DNA of 64,000 nucleotides from assembly GCF_019703515.2 (NCBI RefSeq), contig NC_059349.1, positions 20,928,744 to 20,992,743 of the forward strand, given 5' to 3'. Shown piece after piece: positions 1 through 12,400 of this stretch. Position 1 is the first letter of the stretch. Every line of letters starts with the position of its first letter. A program made the translations under genes and the position numbers. Origin of the DNA: Myxocyprinus asiaticus (Eukaryota; Chordata; Actinopteri; Cypriniformes; Catostomidae). The notes beneath the pieces are model-generated. The model ran no database searches, was not told the origin of the DNA, and was given only the letters and a program-made list of their open reading frames with translations.

Positions 1-90
1 TTGCTAATATTAAATCTGTGTATTGGTTAAAAAATTTTGATTTAATGACTTCAACCTGAGTGTATGTAAACTTCTGACTTCAGCTTTGTA
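1..90. mobile_element. Outer end of a Sleeping-Beauty-type Tc1 element (rest lies left of window)
   Basis: Around positions 55-88 the sequence reads GTATGTAAACTTCTGACTTC, the outer direct-repeat end of salmonid/cyprinid Sleeping-Beauty-type Tc1 transposons. The preceding bases (TTTAATGACTTCAACCTGAG) also resemble the subterminal part of that repeat. Only the terminus is inside the window. A second element of this class lies at 51834-53217. Confidence 0.6.
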
Positions 91-787
91 TATATGTTGT
101 CATTGTTGCTGCTGTGGTTGCATGTGATGGTATAAAATTTTCACATCACAATAATTCCTGAAGTTTTTATCACGGTATATGGTAATAATCATGGTATTTA
201 ATTACATTACAAAAATGGGCTGAATGATAAACAAACTTTATTTTTGTTCTCTTAAAAATGAGTTTCATTAATTTTTCAATATGAAACTGCCATTTTATAT
301 TAACAGAACAAAGAACGGGGCCTTATCTTGTTGAGTCTAATGTTAGAGTAAGGCTAGACTAATTTTATCGATCCAGCTACTACGCTACAACAATAATATA
401 CATGTTTTTCTGGACAGCAAGCCAGTTGCTAATATATAGCTAGGCGCTAGCTAAAAATGTAATAACCACAAGTTTACTCGCACTGTATGGCAACATATGA
501 TTGTGTGGCATTCAATCGTGAAATTAATATTGAAATCACCATTGTGCCACATTGCCATTATTAATTACAGGACTTAGTATTAGCTATATTTTAGTTGTTA
601 CTACAAGACGCAAACATTACTGTGTAGCTAGTGGAGTTTTAGTGAACTACTCTTCTGCCACTTGATAGCAAGCTACACATCTGCAAATGGCAACAACAGT
701 TAACTTTCTTTGTCATCTTAGGTGTCATTATTGAATACCGTCACATGCTGTCTCACTAGGAATATCTATATTGAGATGTACTGTACA
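91..787. other. AT-rich intergenic stretch, nothing recognised
   Basis: No open frame, RNA gene or clear repeat boundary was recognised here. It separates two Tc1-type fragments. Confidence 0.5.
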
Positions 788-2026
788 CTGGTTGCCAAAA
801 GTTTGGAATAATGTACAGATTTTGCTGTTTTGCCCCAGGAAATTGGCATTTTAATTCACCAAAGTGGCGTTCAACTGATCACAAAGTATAGTCGGGACAT
901 TACTGATGTAAAAAACAGCACCATCACTATTTGAAAAAAGTCATTTTTGATCAAATCTAGACAGGCCCCATTTCCAGCAGCCATCACTCCAACACCTTAT
1001 CCTTGAGTAATCATGCTAAATTGCTAATTTGGTACAAAAAAAAAAAAAAAAAAATCACTTGCCATTATATCAAACACAGTTGAAAGCTATTTGGTTCGTT
1101 AAATGAAGCTTAACATTGTCTTTGTGTTTGTTTTTGAGGTGTCACAGTATGCAATAGACTGGCATGTTTTAAGGTCAATATTAGGTCAAAAATGGCAAAA
1201 AAGAAACTGCTTTCTCTAAAAACTCATCAGTCAATCATTGTTTTGAGGAATGAAGGATATACAATGCTTGAAATTTCCAAAAAAACTGAAGATTTCATAC
1301 AAAGGTGTACACTACAGTCTTCAAAGACAAAGGACAACTGGCTCTAACAAGGACAGAAAGAGATGTGGAAGGCCAGATGTACAACTAAACAAGAGGATAA
1401 GTACATCAGAGTCTCTAGTTTGGGAAATAGACACCTCACATGTCCTCAGCTGACAGCTTCATTGAATTCTATCTGCTCAACACCAGTTTCATGTACAACA
1501 GTAAAGAGAAGACTCAGGGGTGCAGGCCTTATGGGAAGAATTGCAAAGAAAAAGCCACTTTTGAAACAGAAAAACAAAAAGAAAAGGTTAGAGTGGGCAA
1601 AGAAACACAGACATTGGACAACAGATAATAGGAAGAGTATTTTGGATCTTAAACCCATTGAGCTTTTGTGGGATTAGCTAGACTGTAAGGTGTGTGAGAA
1701 GTGCCCGACAAGACATCCACATCTATGACAAGTGCTACAGGAAGCGTGGGGTGATATGTCACCTGAGTATCTGGACAAAGTGACAGCTAGAATACCAAGG
1801 ATCTGCAAAGCTGTCATTGCTGCACGTGTAGTATTTTTTGATGAGAACCCTTTGAAGTAGTTTAAGAAGTTCTGAAAATTTTTTTCAAATTGTAATAGTT
1901 TTTTTTCAAGTTATTAATGTCCTGACTATCCATTGAGATCAGTTGAATGCCACTTTGGTGAATAAAAGTACCAATTTCCATAAGAGCAAAATCTGTATAT
2001 TATTCTAAACTTTTGGCCGCCAGTGT
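788..2026 (+). mobile_element. Internally deleted Tc1-like transposon, copy 1
   Basis: The ends are inverted: ACACTGGTTGCCAAAAGTTT near 788 and AAACTTTTGGCCGCCAGTGT near 2024. Transposase remnants lie between them on the + strand. They comprise an N-terminal helix-turn-helix piece at 1192-1300 starting MAKKKLLSLKTHQS, then after frameshifts a stretch at 1363-1677 containing RIAKKKPLL and [13 protein letters not shown]. That stretch jumps directly to PIELLWD. The part that should carry the first two catalytic aspartates is absent, so the copy cannot encode an active DDE enzyme. The same junction occurs in the copy at 15684-16645. Confidence 0.8.
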
Positions 2027-2342
2027 AAATGGAGGCCCAGATAAGCCAGATGTTCAACAGTGTCATACATTGACAAATGAAAGTCAATTAATTTATATAG
2101 TACTTGATCCATATGTGTTTTCCCTTATAAAAGTGTGAAATTCTCTTGTGTGGAAAAAAAAAAATGGTTGTGTGATATTTTCAACCCCGCTGGACTTTAA
2201 TATTACACAGTGCATCTGATGTTTATGTTGAATCGCCTGCTATTGATCAAGAAGTTAAAATGACCTATAACAATGTGGAGCCTTAAATCAGCTTTTATTA
2301 AAATTTATTAGAATAGATCTTTTTTTTTTTTTTTGCAAATGT

Positions 2343-2381
<39 letters not shown>

Positions 2382-4917
2382 TTTACGCTTTTCCAAGGCT
2401 TTGACAGTTGGTCTTATTCTCAGTGGACAAGCTTTGTGATTCTAGGGAAACAAAAGATTTTTCATTGTTGAGCCATCAGCACTCAATTCTCGCCTACTTC
2501 CACTGCATGACAAAAATCTTACCAGTATCAGAGCCAATCACTGATCAGCCTCACTCTCAGAAGGCGGTTCCTGTTAGATGAATGCAAGTTGCAATCTCGA
2601 AACCAGGCGTGTGTTGTCTCTTTTGAATGAGCTGCTGCTCCGGTTTATATTGGGAGGGGACTGACTCTTCTCAGTGTGGGCCTGTCACTGCCTTGCCAAA
2701 GCTCCCACAGGAATACATTGCACTTCATTTTCTCAGTCAGTACACTGGTGACAACTGTTGTGATTGAAAGAAACGATAAGGACACTGGGAAGAAAAAAGT
2801 TTCCACAGCTCTTTTTTTTATTATTTTTTTATTTTTTTTATTTTTTTTTGCCCCTGTGGGGCAGTATTTTCCCCCCATTTTATATTATTTATTTATGTAT
2901 TCATTTTTTAGTCTGGAGTAACGTATGAGAGAGCCTGAGTGGAAAGAAAGATAACAGGTAAGGTAAACTTGTCAGCTCAAACAATTGTAAAAACTGCCTT
3001 GCTGTATTATTAATGGGATTAATGTAGTTGCCTGACTATGATAGAAAGAGTTGACTCACTATAACAATGCTGCTTATGGTCTTGTTTGCGTCTGTCAGGA
3101 TTTTATTTTGGTGCCCCATCTCTGCGTACGGTTGACTGTTTTTGATTCATTTTCTGAATGTTTTCAGTAGCAGTTCCTGTCTAGTGAGTAAATCTGATTC
3201 TATGATGGGATTGTAAAATATCTACCTTTCTCCACCTCACCAGTTTGACTAGCTTTGTTTGCACTATTAGTCATTGAAGGTCTGGTAGTATAGAACAGCT
3301 TAATCATTACAGGTGATTTTAGAGTTTCTTTTAAATGTCCTGGTATTTTAGACATAATTTGAATTGATTAAGCACTGATACCATGGTGAAATGTTCCTTT
3401 GAGCTTATGTTTATTAATTTTTCTATAAAAACAGATTAGCCTTAAACCACCTAGGAACTTGCATGATTCAGTTTAAATGAATTTGTCAGTGAGTGAAAAG
3501 GAGATAGAGTTTAGGGAGTAGTTTTTCATGTTTCAAAAGATTTTCTGATCAAAACGATTGTGTGTTTGTCTCTTGTGTCTTTGTGGTGATTTTGTTCTCT
3601 TCTGATAAAGCAGTTGCTTGTAGCATTAGATCTGTATGCAGACAGGCATTGCTTTGTCGTCCTGTCCCATTGTTTCTGTGCATATATACAAACAACTGTG
3701 AAGAATAACATTTAAGCCTTTTATTGTTCTGTTCTTTTTGCCTGGTTGGATCCCACGTGTCGGTGAGCATGGAAACATGCTGACCAGTCTGTTCATTCAA
3801 ACCAGTCCAATGACTTGTGTTGCCAACTCTGATTTTCGACAACTGTGTCTGAAAATTAGTTTTCCAACTGCAAACATCTGTGCATATTGTTACTTATAGC
3901 AACTTAATGGTGCCAAATAAGATAGCTGAAATTAAAGTCATTTCCACAATATTTACAGAAAATTCGCAAAACAGAAAAAGATAGAAAATGTTCACTGTCC
4001 ATTGACAAAATTGAAGTATTTTGGAACTGACACAACAAAATGTGACTCCTATTAATCTGCTGAGTGGACATAGTTACCTGTTGTTGTGATTGTAAAAATT
4101 GCCAAATATTAGCTGCTTTCAAATCTGGTCAAAACAAATAGCCTATATCTATCCAACTAGTAATAAGTCATATGAGATGGCAAAATATCGTACGACTTGG
4201 CTTCTACAAAAAGTTATGAATTTTATCCCCATGGAGACCAACCAATCAACAAACAGCATTTCATACATTTTGATACAGTACAGGCAACATAAGCTAGCCT
4301 CCTATCCAACAATTTATTTTAAGAAAGGAAACATCTGTGAACAAATTTGGTTACTCATTCCGTATTTATTTATGCAATACAAATGACTTTTGTATCACAA
4401 TAACCTGTAATACACTTACCATGTCTTATTCCAAACCCAGAGGATTTATTTCTTCTGAAGGACACAGGCTATTTTCCAATTAAAATCATGGTAAGGTTTG
4501 GGTTAGGCGTGAAACCTTTGAAATATCATAACGTATCGTCATTTATTGGTTCGCTTCTTTCTCTATTGGAACAAAAAGTCCCAACTTGTAAAATTTTTAC
4601 AATTTCACCTATACTATTATTACGACTTGTTATGAGACCAGGTTGATCTATCATTCGTAGTAATTACTCTTTAGGCAAAATGCACACCTTAGAATGAATT
4701 AGTTTGGCTCTAGAAACCATTGCAGCATCATCTAACAAGTGCCAATCAGGTACGGCTATATCTTGTTCACTGGCCAGCTGTTTCCTGTTTGCTTTGGTGG
4801 GCTGTCATTGTTGACTGTCCTCCTGATAACAGCGCAGCCTCTGTCTAGCCTTTTCTAGCTGTATTGTCAGTGTCTGTGCACCTAGTTTGGGCTAACAAAT
4901 GTACTTCTGTCCTCCAG
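2027..4917 (+). other. Region upstream of the elovl1 start codon; possible 5' untranslated exon near 2645-2957
   Basis: No coding exon is seen. A good donor (CAG/GTAAGG, cut after 2957) lies downstream of a GC-richer segment at 2500-2760. A strong acceptor (TTCTGTCCTCCAG, cut after 4917) lies 31 nt before the elovl1 ATG. This suggests a non-coding first exon ending at 2957 spliced to 4918, but transcript data would be needed. The rest, including 2960-4900, shows no recognisable gene. Confidence 0.3.
2346..2379. repeat. (TA)n microsatellite
   Basis: An uninterrupted TA dinucleotide run directly after a T-tract, in the region upstream of elovl1. Confidence 0.9.
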
Positions 4918-4948
4918 TTGATTGATTGTTTGAAGAAATAAAGACAAG

Positions 4949-7900
4949 ATGTTGGGAGAGGTGGTTTCAAACATCTTGAAGTTCTATGACTACCTTCTCA
5001 AACGAACTGGTAAGAGCTCATTGTATTAATGCTTTTTAATAAATTTGCTTCAAACTGTAGTGTGTACATCAAACAAATAGATGCAGGTAATGCAGGATTT
5101 ATTATTCCACTTGTCTAGATCAGGGTTCCCATGGTCATAAAAACCTCAAAATATCAGGGAATTCTAAATGAATGTTTACGCCTGGAAAAGTCATGGAAAT
5201 ATCAATAGCAAATATATGTTTTATAGTTTTGCTCTGCTCTACAGTATATCATTGGTCTGGTATTTCTCCTTAAATGCTTGTGTAGAGTAAAACTTGTTTG
5301 TAATCTGTGTGAGAGTTTTATAAGTGTAATTTCTACTCTAAAAAGTGTAAATATTTAAATCTGCTAATTCACAAGATTGATTCTTGGCATACAAATGGAA
5401 ATCTGTCCCAGGAATTGCTGTAAAATGATTTCTGGAAATCCTTATCCAATAATCATGGATGACATGGTCATGGAAATTAATTGGTCAGTTTGTGTGGGAA
5501 CACTGCTAGAAGGATGTCATTACAGACACATATCATGTGATTGATCAGTTGATGTGTTATTTTCTTTAGACGCCAGAGTGCGGGATTATCCACTGATGCA
5601 GAGTCCCATACAGATGACCCTCATCTTGATGGGATATGTGTTCTTCGTTCTATATGCGGGACCACGATACATGGCCAATCGCAAACCTTTCCGCCTCAAC
5701 ACAACAATGATTGTCTACAATTTCTCAATGGTGGCCTATAATGCTTTCATTGTTTATGAGGTGGGATACTTTTCCATTTATTTGTGTGTGTCAATGTAAG
5801 ATGATCTTGCCTTTGTGGTATACCTAAACGTACTGCACTAAGGACTTACATCTTTGAATAGAACCTCTCCAGTCAGAAGCTGAACATCTGACAAGAATTA
5901 TTGATTAAAAATTGTCTTTTTACACTAGGAAAAAAACTTAAAGGTGACGTGTGTAATTTTTGCACCACTAGCGTCACCAAACAGAACTGCAAAAATAATC
6001 ATTTTTTTCAAACAGGTCTCCTGAAAACTCATCTTCCATTTGTCGGTCAAACTTGCTCTGATAAGCCAATGTCGGGATGCTTAAACAAGCAGAGCAATAT
6101 TTTGAAGGCACCACAGAGCCAGAGGTGTTTACACTTTTGGGGGGAAATCAGCCTAAGAATGGTTAACTTGCAGTTATCTCTGCATTTTAAGCTAGGTTAG
6201 GAGAAAGTATTTTAACATCAAAAAAATTATACACTTTGCCCCTAATTATTCATTTATTTTAAAAGATGAACTCACAGTATGCTTTGCATGCAGTGCTAGA
6301 CATATTTTAGATCAGCTTAACACTTTCTTTTGTTACAGTTCTTGATGTCTGGTTGGGCAACAACATACACCTGGAGATGTGACCTCTGTGACCCCTCCAG
6401 CAGCCCACAAGCACTCAGAGTAAGTACTGCAGCAGTCCTTGTTCATTTAATTAAAAAAAAAATTATCTGATTCTCAGAAGCGTTCATCATCATGACTAAG
6501 CAATCTATACATGTAAACAATCTACACTGGTGGAGACTCATTGTGTTTCTCCTTGAATCCTTAGATGGTTCGAGCTGCCTGGTTGTTCTATTTTTCAAAA
6601 TATGTTGAACTTCTTGATACGGTAAGAATCCTTTTTTTTTTCGTAACGTCTATCCTGCTTTAAAGCTGTCTATGTAGCTTTCACCTTCCCACCAACTGCA
6701 GGATGATTTGTGAATTAACAAGAACTGTGTCTGTGATCCAGGTGTTTTTTGTGTTGAGAAAGAAGCACAGTCAGGTGACATTCCTGCACATCTTCCATCA
6801 TTCCATCTTACCCTGGACGTGGTGGTGGGGCATCACTCTTACTCCTGGTGAGTTACTACTGGTGCTTACTGATTTAAGGCTAATTCAGTCAGGACCACAT
6901 CCATCAAAGAATACTAGCTTGAATACAGAATGAATAATTTATTGATAGTACACAAATTAAGCATCTGTTGGTATTGCCATTATGGTTCTGCTCTGGGTAC
7001 ACTCAGAGAGCACAGAACAGAGAGAAAACAGAACAGATCCAGCAGAAATATTACAACATTGTAAAAAAAAATTAAACATACTGACAGTGCAAAATGGTAC
7101 AATCCTTCATGGCATAATAGATTAAATGAACACTTAATAGAACTTTAAATAATGTATATCATGTTGATCATTCAAGAACAAGGCACAATAATACATTGAA
7201 AATAGGAATTCCATCTGGCAATCAGTTGTAGTCTTAGAGCACAGAACAACAGACACAGATGTAGAGAAAACCAAAAGGCAAAGCTGCCATGCAAGAGGTG
7301 GAGGTGGGGATGGAGGAGAATGTTAAGTGCAGCTTGCATCCATGTAATGGAAAGATGGCTAAAGCAATGAATTAAAATGGAGGACTTAAATAGAACCGCT
7401 CCGATGAGCGTCTGAATTGTATTGGTAGATACAGTACTGACTAACGTGACCTGCCTGAGCTGACGCTACCCTTGATTTGACACTTACTGGCTAACTGTTC
7501 TCCTTTTGGTTCTGGACTTACACGCACAACACTCACATGAAACAAAGATGCGCGTGTCAGATGAGAAGCATATTTAGTGCTTATGAAGCGCCGAACACAA
7601 TATGAACGTCATAGAATTTGCTGAATTGAATTTTTCAATGCCTGAAAAACCATGTCATGTTTCTGTAATTTTCTCAGCCTCACGTGAAGCCCTGCCCACT
7701 GATAGATATGCTGCGGCACATGGATATTTATATGTCGCGATATACACAATATAGAAACATCTCTATCGATTGACACTATATCGTCGCCACGAAATATATC
7801 GTCATATCGCCCAGCCCTAAAATATGTTATAAATAGAATAATTCAGACAATTAAAATAGATTACATTATTGTGGCAGACAAATAAAGCATTGATAAGACA

Positions 7901-9440
7901 ATAAAAAAGTGGCTTTAGAAAGCAGTATATTGTATATTTCCATATTAGTGAACATAATACAATCATTGGCCTACAGTCCACAGCAATCCATTTTGCAATT
8001 GAATTAGTCCATCTGTCTGATATAGATTTATTATACTCTTTTGGAGCGTATCAGTTTGGTTGCGTCACATCATAAACGCAGCTTTTTAGGTCACCTTGTC
8101 TAGTTTAACATAGTTTGAAACTTAGAAAAAGGCGTCTCGAGATCCCTTCATCCGAAATTGCGCTCCCTCCAGCCGTGTTTGTACAGTCCGGAGACGTGAT
8201 TAATTGTCTTTAACACTTTATTTTTTTATATAATTAATTGCACTGAATTAATGCTTTAAATCGACAGCCCTAGTTAAAACTAATCATGACATTCCTTATT
8301 TACAATTGTGTGTGTCAGCTGAGGAGACTGTTGCTAGCTATTACTATCATAAAGTTAAAAATGTTTAACTTTGAAGCCCATCTCTGCAAGATTAGTCAAA
8401 AGTACATTTTTTTTTAATTTTTTTTTTATATATGATGCTTAACAGAAACTTCACAAAGACAACATGGCCATGACAAATGCGTAAAGAGAGATTTTTGTGT
8501 TTATCGAATCAGATCAAGTAAGTTGTTGCCAAAAGTGGAAAGGGCTTTGGGACAAGTTCAATAAGACAAAAAAGCAATACAGTGCTAAAGCGGCAATCCA
8601 CAGTCGAGAAAGACCTGCATTTTTTGCCATTACTTTAGTGCCTGGAACCAGGGGTTGTGTTAACCAAAATGTCTCCGTTTGTTACAGATTTTTTTTAAAC
8701 ATTGATGGATGATTATTAATACTTAAGATGTGTTTAGGGCGATCTGATCACACGTAAGCAGGCACCATCACCATTTACAGACACATCGCCATTTACACCT
8801 GATCGTCTCTTGACCTTAAGTTTCAAGGGGAGTGTCTCTGATTTCATGACTGCATACATCAGTCATTACATCAGTGTTACTGCATGATAAAAACACGCGA
8901 AACAGAATAAGAACAAAAACGACTCCCCTTTTTTGCCAGTTATATTTGCAATTATTGGTGTAGCCGGAAACTTTTAGGTTGTTGGGCCAAGAGAAATTAT
9001 CGTTCCCTTGCGACTTAGTACACTTGACATTGCATTTTGCTAACGCATATGGGGAGTGTCCTTCCACACGACCAAGTTGAAACCTCTCTACAATAATGCT
9101 AGTATTCTAATATTGGCTATGGTGTTTGAGCCCCGCCTTTTTAAGCACGAAGCTGTCCGCAATAAAAGCAGGTGCACAAACAGAACTCCAGAATTTTCTT
9201 CCTTCAAGACAGCAATTCAACTCTCATCTAGAAGCCCTCTACTGCTTCGCCGTCGACTACATGAGTCAGCGGGCGGGATCTTCATGGCAACGAGAAGACT
9301 CTCTGCTGCCCTGCAGTGTTCCGGCGAACATCACTCCGCCTCGCCGCTTGACGCTTCGCTGGTGAATGGGCCACTTCAGCGTCCTGATTCCCCGTGGCAC
9401 TTCGGCAGGAGTTGTGTATCCTTATAAGCAATTGTATATT

Positions 9441-9477
<37 letters not shown>

Positions 9478-12400
9478 TCGCTTACGTGTTCGCGTCTTTT
9501 TAAAGATGCCGTTCCGTAAGCGTTCCTTGTGTTCCAAGATGCTCGGCCTTGTCTCGTTTGGTGGTTCTGATGCTGGGGATGATAACAATGTCATGTCTCT
9601 CGCTGCATCAGGCGAGTGGTCAGTGGATGACGCTACCTCCCCTTCCCCCAGCGAGGGCGAAGAGCATGTCCGGATGCCGTCAAGCAACCGCATCCCGTAG
9701 ATCTGCCCTGTTCTTCCCTGAAGTTCGTAACGAACTGTCACAATCCTGGCGCTCGCCCTATTCAGCTTGCCTGTGCACCGATTACTTCCTCTCTAATGTG
9801 GATCACGGGGAAGAAAACTATTATGCCCAACTACCCCCCTTGAAAGAGGCGGTAGCGGCACGCCTCTGCCCGGCAAGTAGCAGGGCGTGGAACTCGTACC
9901 CCATTCATCTTTCTAAGCCATGTCGTCTAACGTCCGCACTGGCTGGAAGAGCATACTCATGGCAGACCAAATTGGTTCAGCACACCACGTGATGGCGGTG
10001 CACCAGGTCTTTCGAGCTACAATCCTCAAACAAATGGAGAAGCAAGGCTATGATCCAGTGACATTCAAAGAGCTCCGCACCGCTACGGACTTAGCGCTAT
10101 GACCCACGAAAGTCACTGCACAGGCCATTGGCCTGGAAGTCAAGTCAACGAGCAACCTGGTGTTTTGGGATCGTCACATCTGGCTGACCCTCATGGAAAT
10201 TCTTGACGTGGGAAAAGCCACTCTATTTGATGCTCCGGTGTCTCCAGCCGGCCTTTTTGAAGGCTCTGTAAATAGAATTGCTGAGCGCTACGTCACGATT
10301 CAGCAACAATCACAGGCTATGAGACATTTTATGCAAAACGGAGCAGTACTTCATCACAACTGGCTCGCTCCCGCTCTGTCACGGGCTAGAGCCTGGCTAA
10401 AAACCCCACACCAGCTACATCCGTGCCACCAAATGATGAACAGGGTGTTATGCTGGGTCAAGTTTTCTGAAAGAAAGTGCTGACCACAGACAGGTTGTGG
10501 CACAGTGTGTAATGGATGCCCGACTTTCGACACCTGGAAACAGGTGCGAAACGCCGTGATGTCAACCGCCTAGAGCTACTGTCTTTCTAGCTTTGAGAGC
10601 TTTTCATTCTGATATTGTGAATCGCCACATTCTGATTCATTCGTACAACACAACAGTAGTGGCGTAAATTTGTCGCCATGACGCGCTGGCCCATGTATGG
10701 CCGGCGAAACACAAGTATGCACTTCCCCCGTTTTGCCTCCTTTAGCAAAGTCTGAGTGGACATGGAAACAGTTCTGTTAATTGCGCCAAAATGGCCCAAT
10801 CAGTCCTGGTTTCTGGAGATAGTAGAAATACTGGACAGGCCTCCATGGGAAATACCGCTGGGAGGGATCTCCTCTCTCAGGCGCAAGGCACAATCTGGCA
10901 TCCCCAGCCCAAGCTGTGGAACCTGCATGTGTGTCCCCTGAATGGAGCACGCTAAACATGCCAGAACTGACTCATTCAATCATGAACACTATTTTACAGG
11001 CCAGAGCGCCATCCACGAATCACCTCTATGCGCTAAAATGAAATGTTCAATGATTGGTGTCTTTCACATGGCAAAGACCCAATAAACTGCCACATATATT
11101 TCTCATATTTCTTCAAGAGCGATATAGATACAGGACTCACTCCGTCAACACTCAAAGTTTATGTGGGGACTATGTCTGCGTATCACGCACCTGAAGCTGG
11201 CGCCACTATAGGCAAACATGATTTAATCATAAAGTTCCTTAGAGGAGCAAGACGATTAAATCCGGCTACAGTCCCGACTTGGGACCTAACTTTGGTCCTA
11301 AAAGCACTCGCAGGGCCCCCCTTCGAGCCTATGGACTCTGTTGATTTGTGCATGCTCACTATTAAGACTGCACTACTGCTGGCTCTGGCTTCAGTAAAAC
11401 AGGTCGGTGACTTACATGCACTATCAATTAACAATTCTTGTCTGGAGTCTTTCAAAAGCCACTGTCAAACCCAGAAAAGGCTATGTGCCTAAGGTTCTAA
11501 CCACGCCCTTCAGAGCGCAGGTGGTTCACCTTCAAGCCTCCTCCTTCGCTCCTCCATTTAATTCGGATGAGGAACAATCCTTGCATTTGTTATGCCCTGT
11601 GCGGGCGCTACACGCATACATTGAGCGCACTCACCAGTTCAGACTGTCTGATCAGCCCTTTGTGTGCTATGGAGGACGCACGAAAGGAATGTCCATCTCC
11701 AAATAAAGACTTTCTCACTGGATCGTTGATGCGATTGCCCTGGCTTATGAGTTTCAGGGTAAGATTTGCCCAATTGGTGTTAAAGCACACTCAACTAGAG
11801 ACATGGCCTCCTCATGGGCATGGACGAATGGTGAGTCTTTAGAAGACACATGTTTTGCAGCAGGATGTTCTCAAAACACATTCGCAAGGTTTTACAACCT
11901 AGACGTGACGTTTCTCTCTTCATAAGTCCTCTCTGTATAGAGCGCTTTCTATTTCATTTGCCAAACACATACTTATGCCCCTCCCTTTAAGTATGGGCTC
12001 CCCATCATTTTACACAGCTGCCTGCATTCAGGCCATTGTAATTTACCATAAGTCACCAGCACTTTCATTATAAATAAACTCCCTTCCTGACTGGGTTCGT
12101 GAAGGGGTCAATTCATACTATATGACTATAGTTCATATATTCATTCTGAGTGCTCACCTCCTGGCCCAACATGAGAGTCACTCACTTGCGGCATACTCAT
12201 ATCGGTCACCGTTCCACGAGGCTGCAGCGCCATGTTTCCTCCCTGGAAGGTTATGTCATGTAGTGCGGTGTGATGGGATTCTGTTTCCCATATGCATAAG
12301 CAAAATGCAATGTCAAGTGTACTGAGTTGTAAGGGAACATCTCGGTTACGTACGTTACCTCGGTTCCCTGAGGCGTAGGGAACGAGACATCGCGAACGCT

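Noticed and set aside
2645..2921. Overlapping open frames on both strands as protein genes
   Set aside because: They are low-complexity T/A-rich frames; the segment fits a non-coding exon better.
9282..9741. Minus-strand open frames near the CA repeat
   Set aside because: They are antisense to the DIRS gag-like remnant and include poly-Val-Cys translated from the microsatellite.
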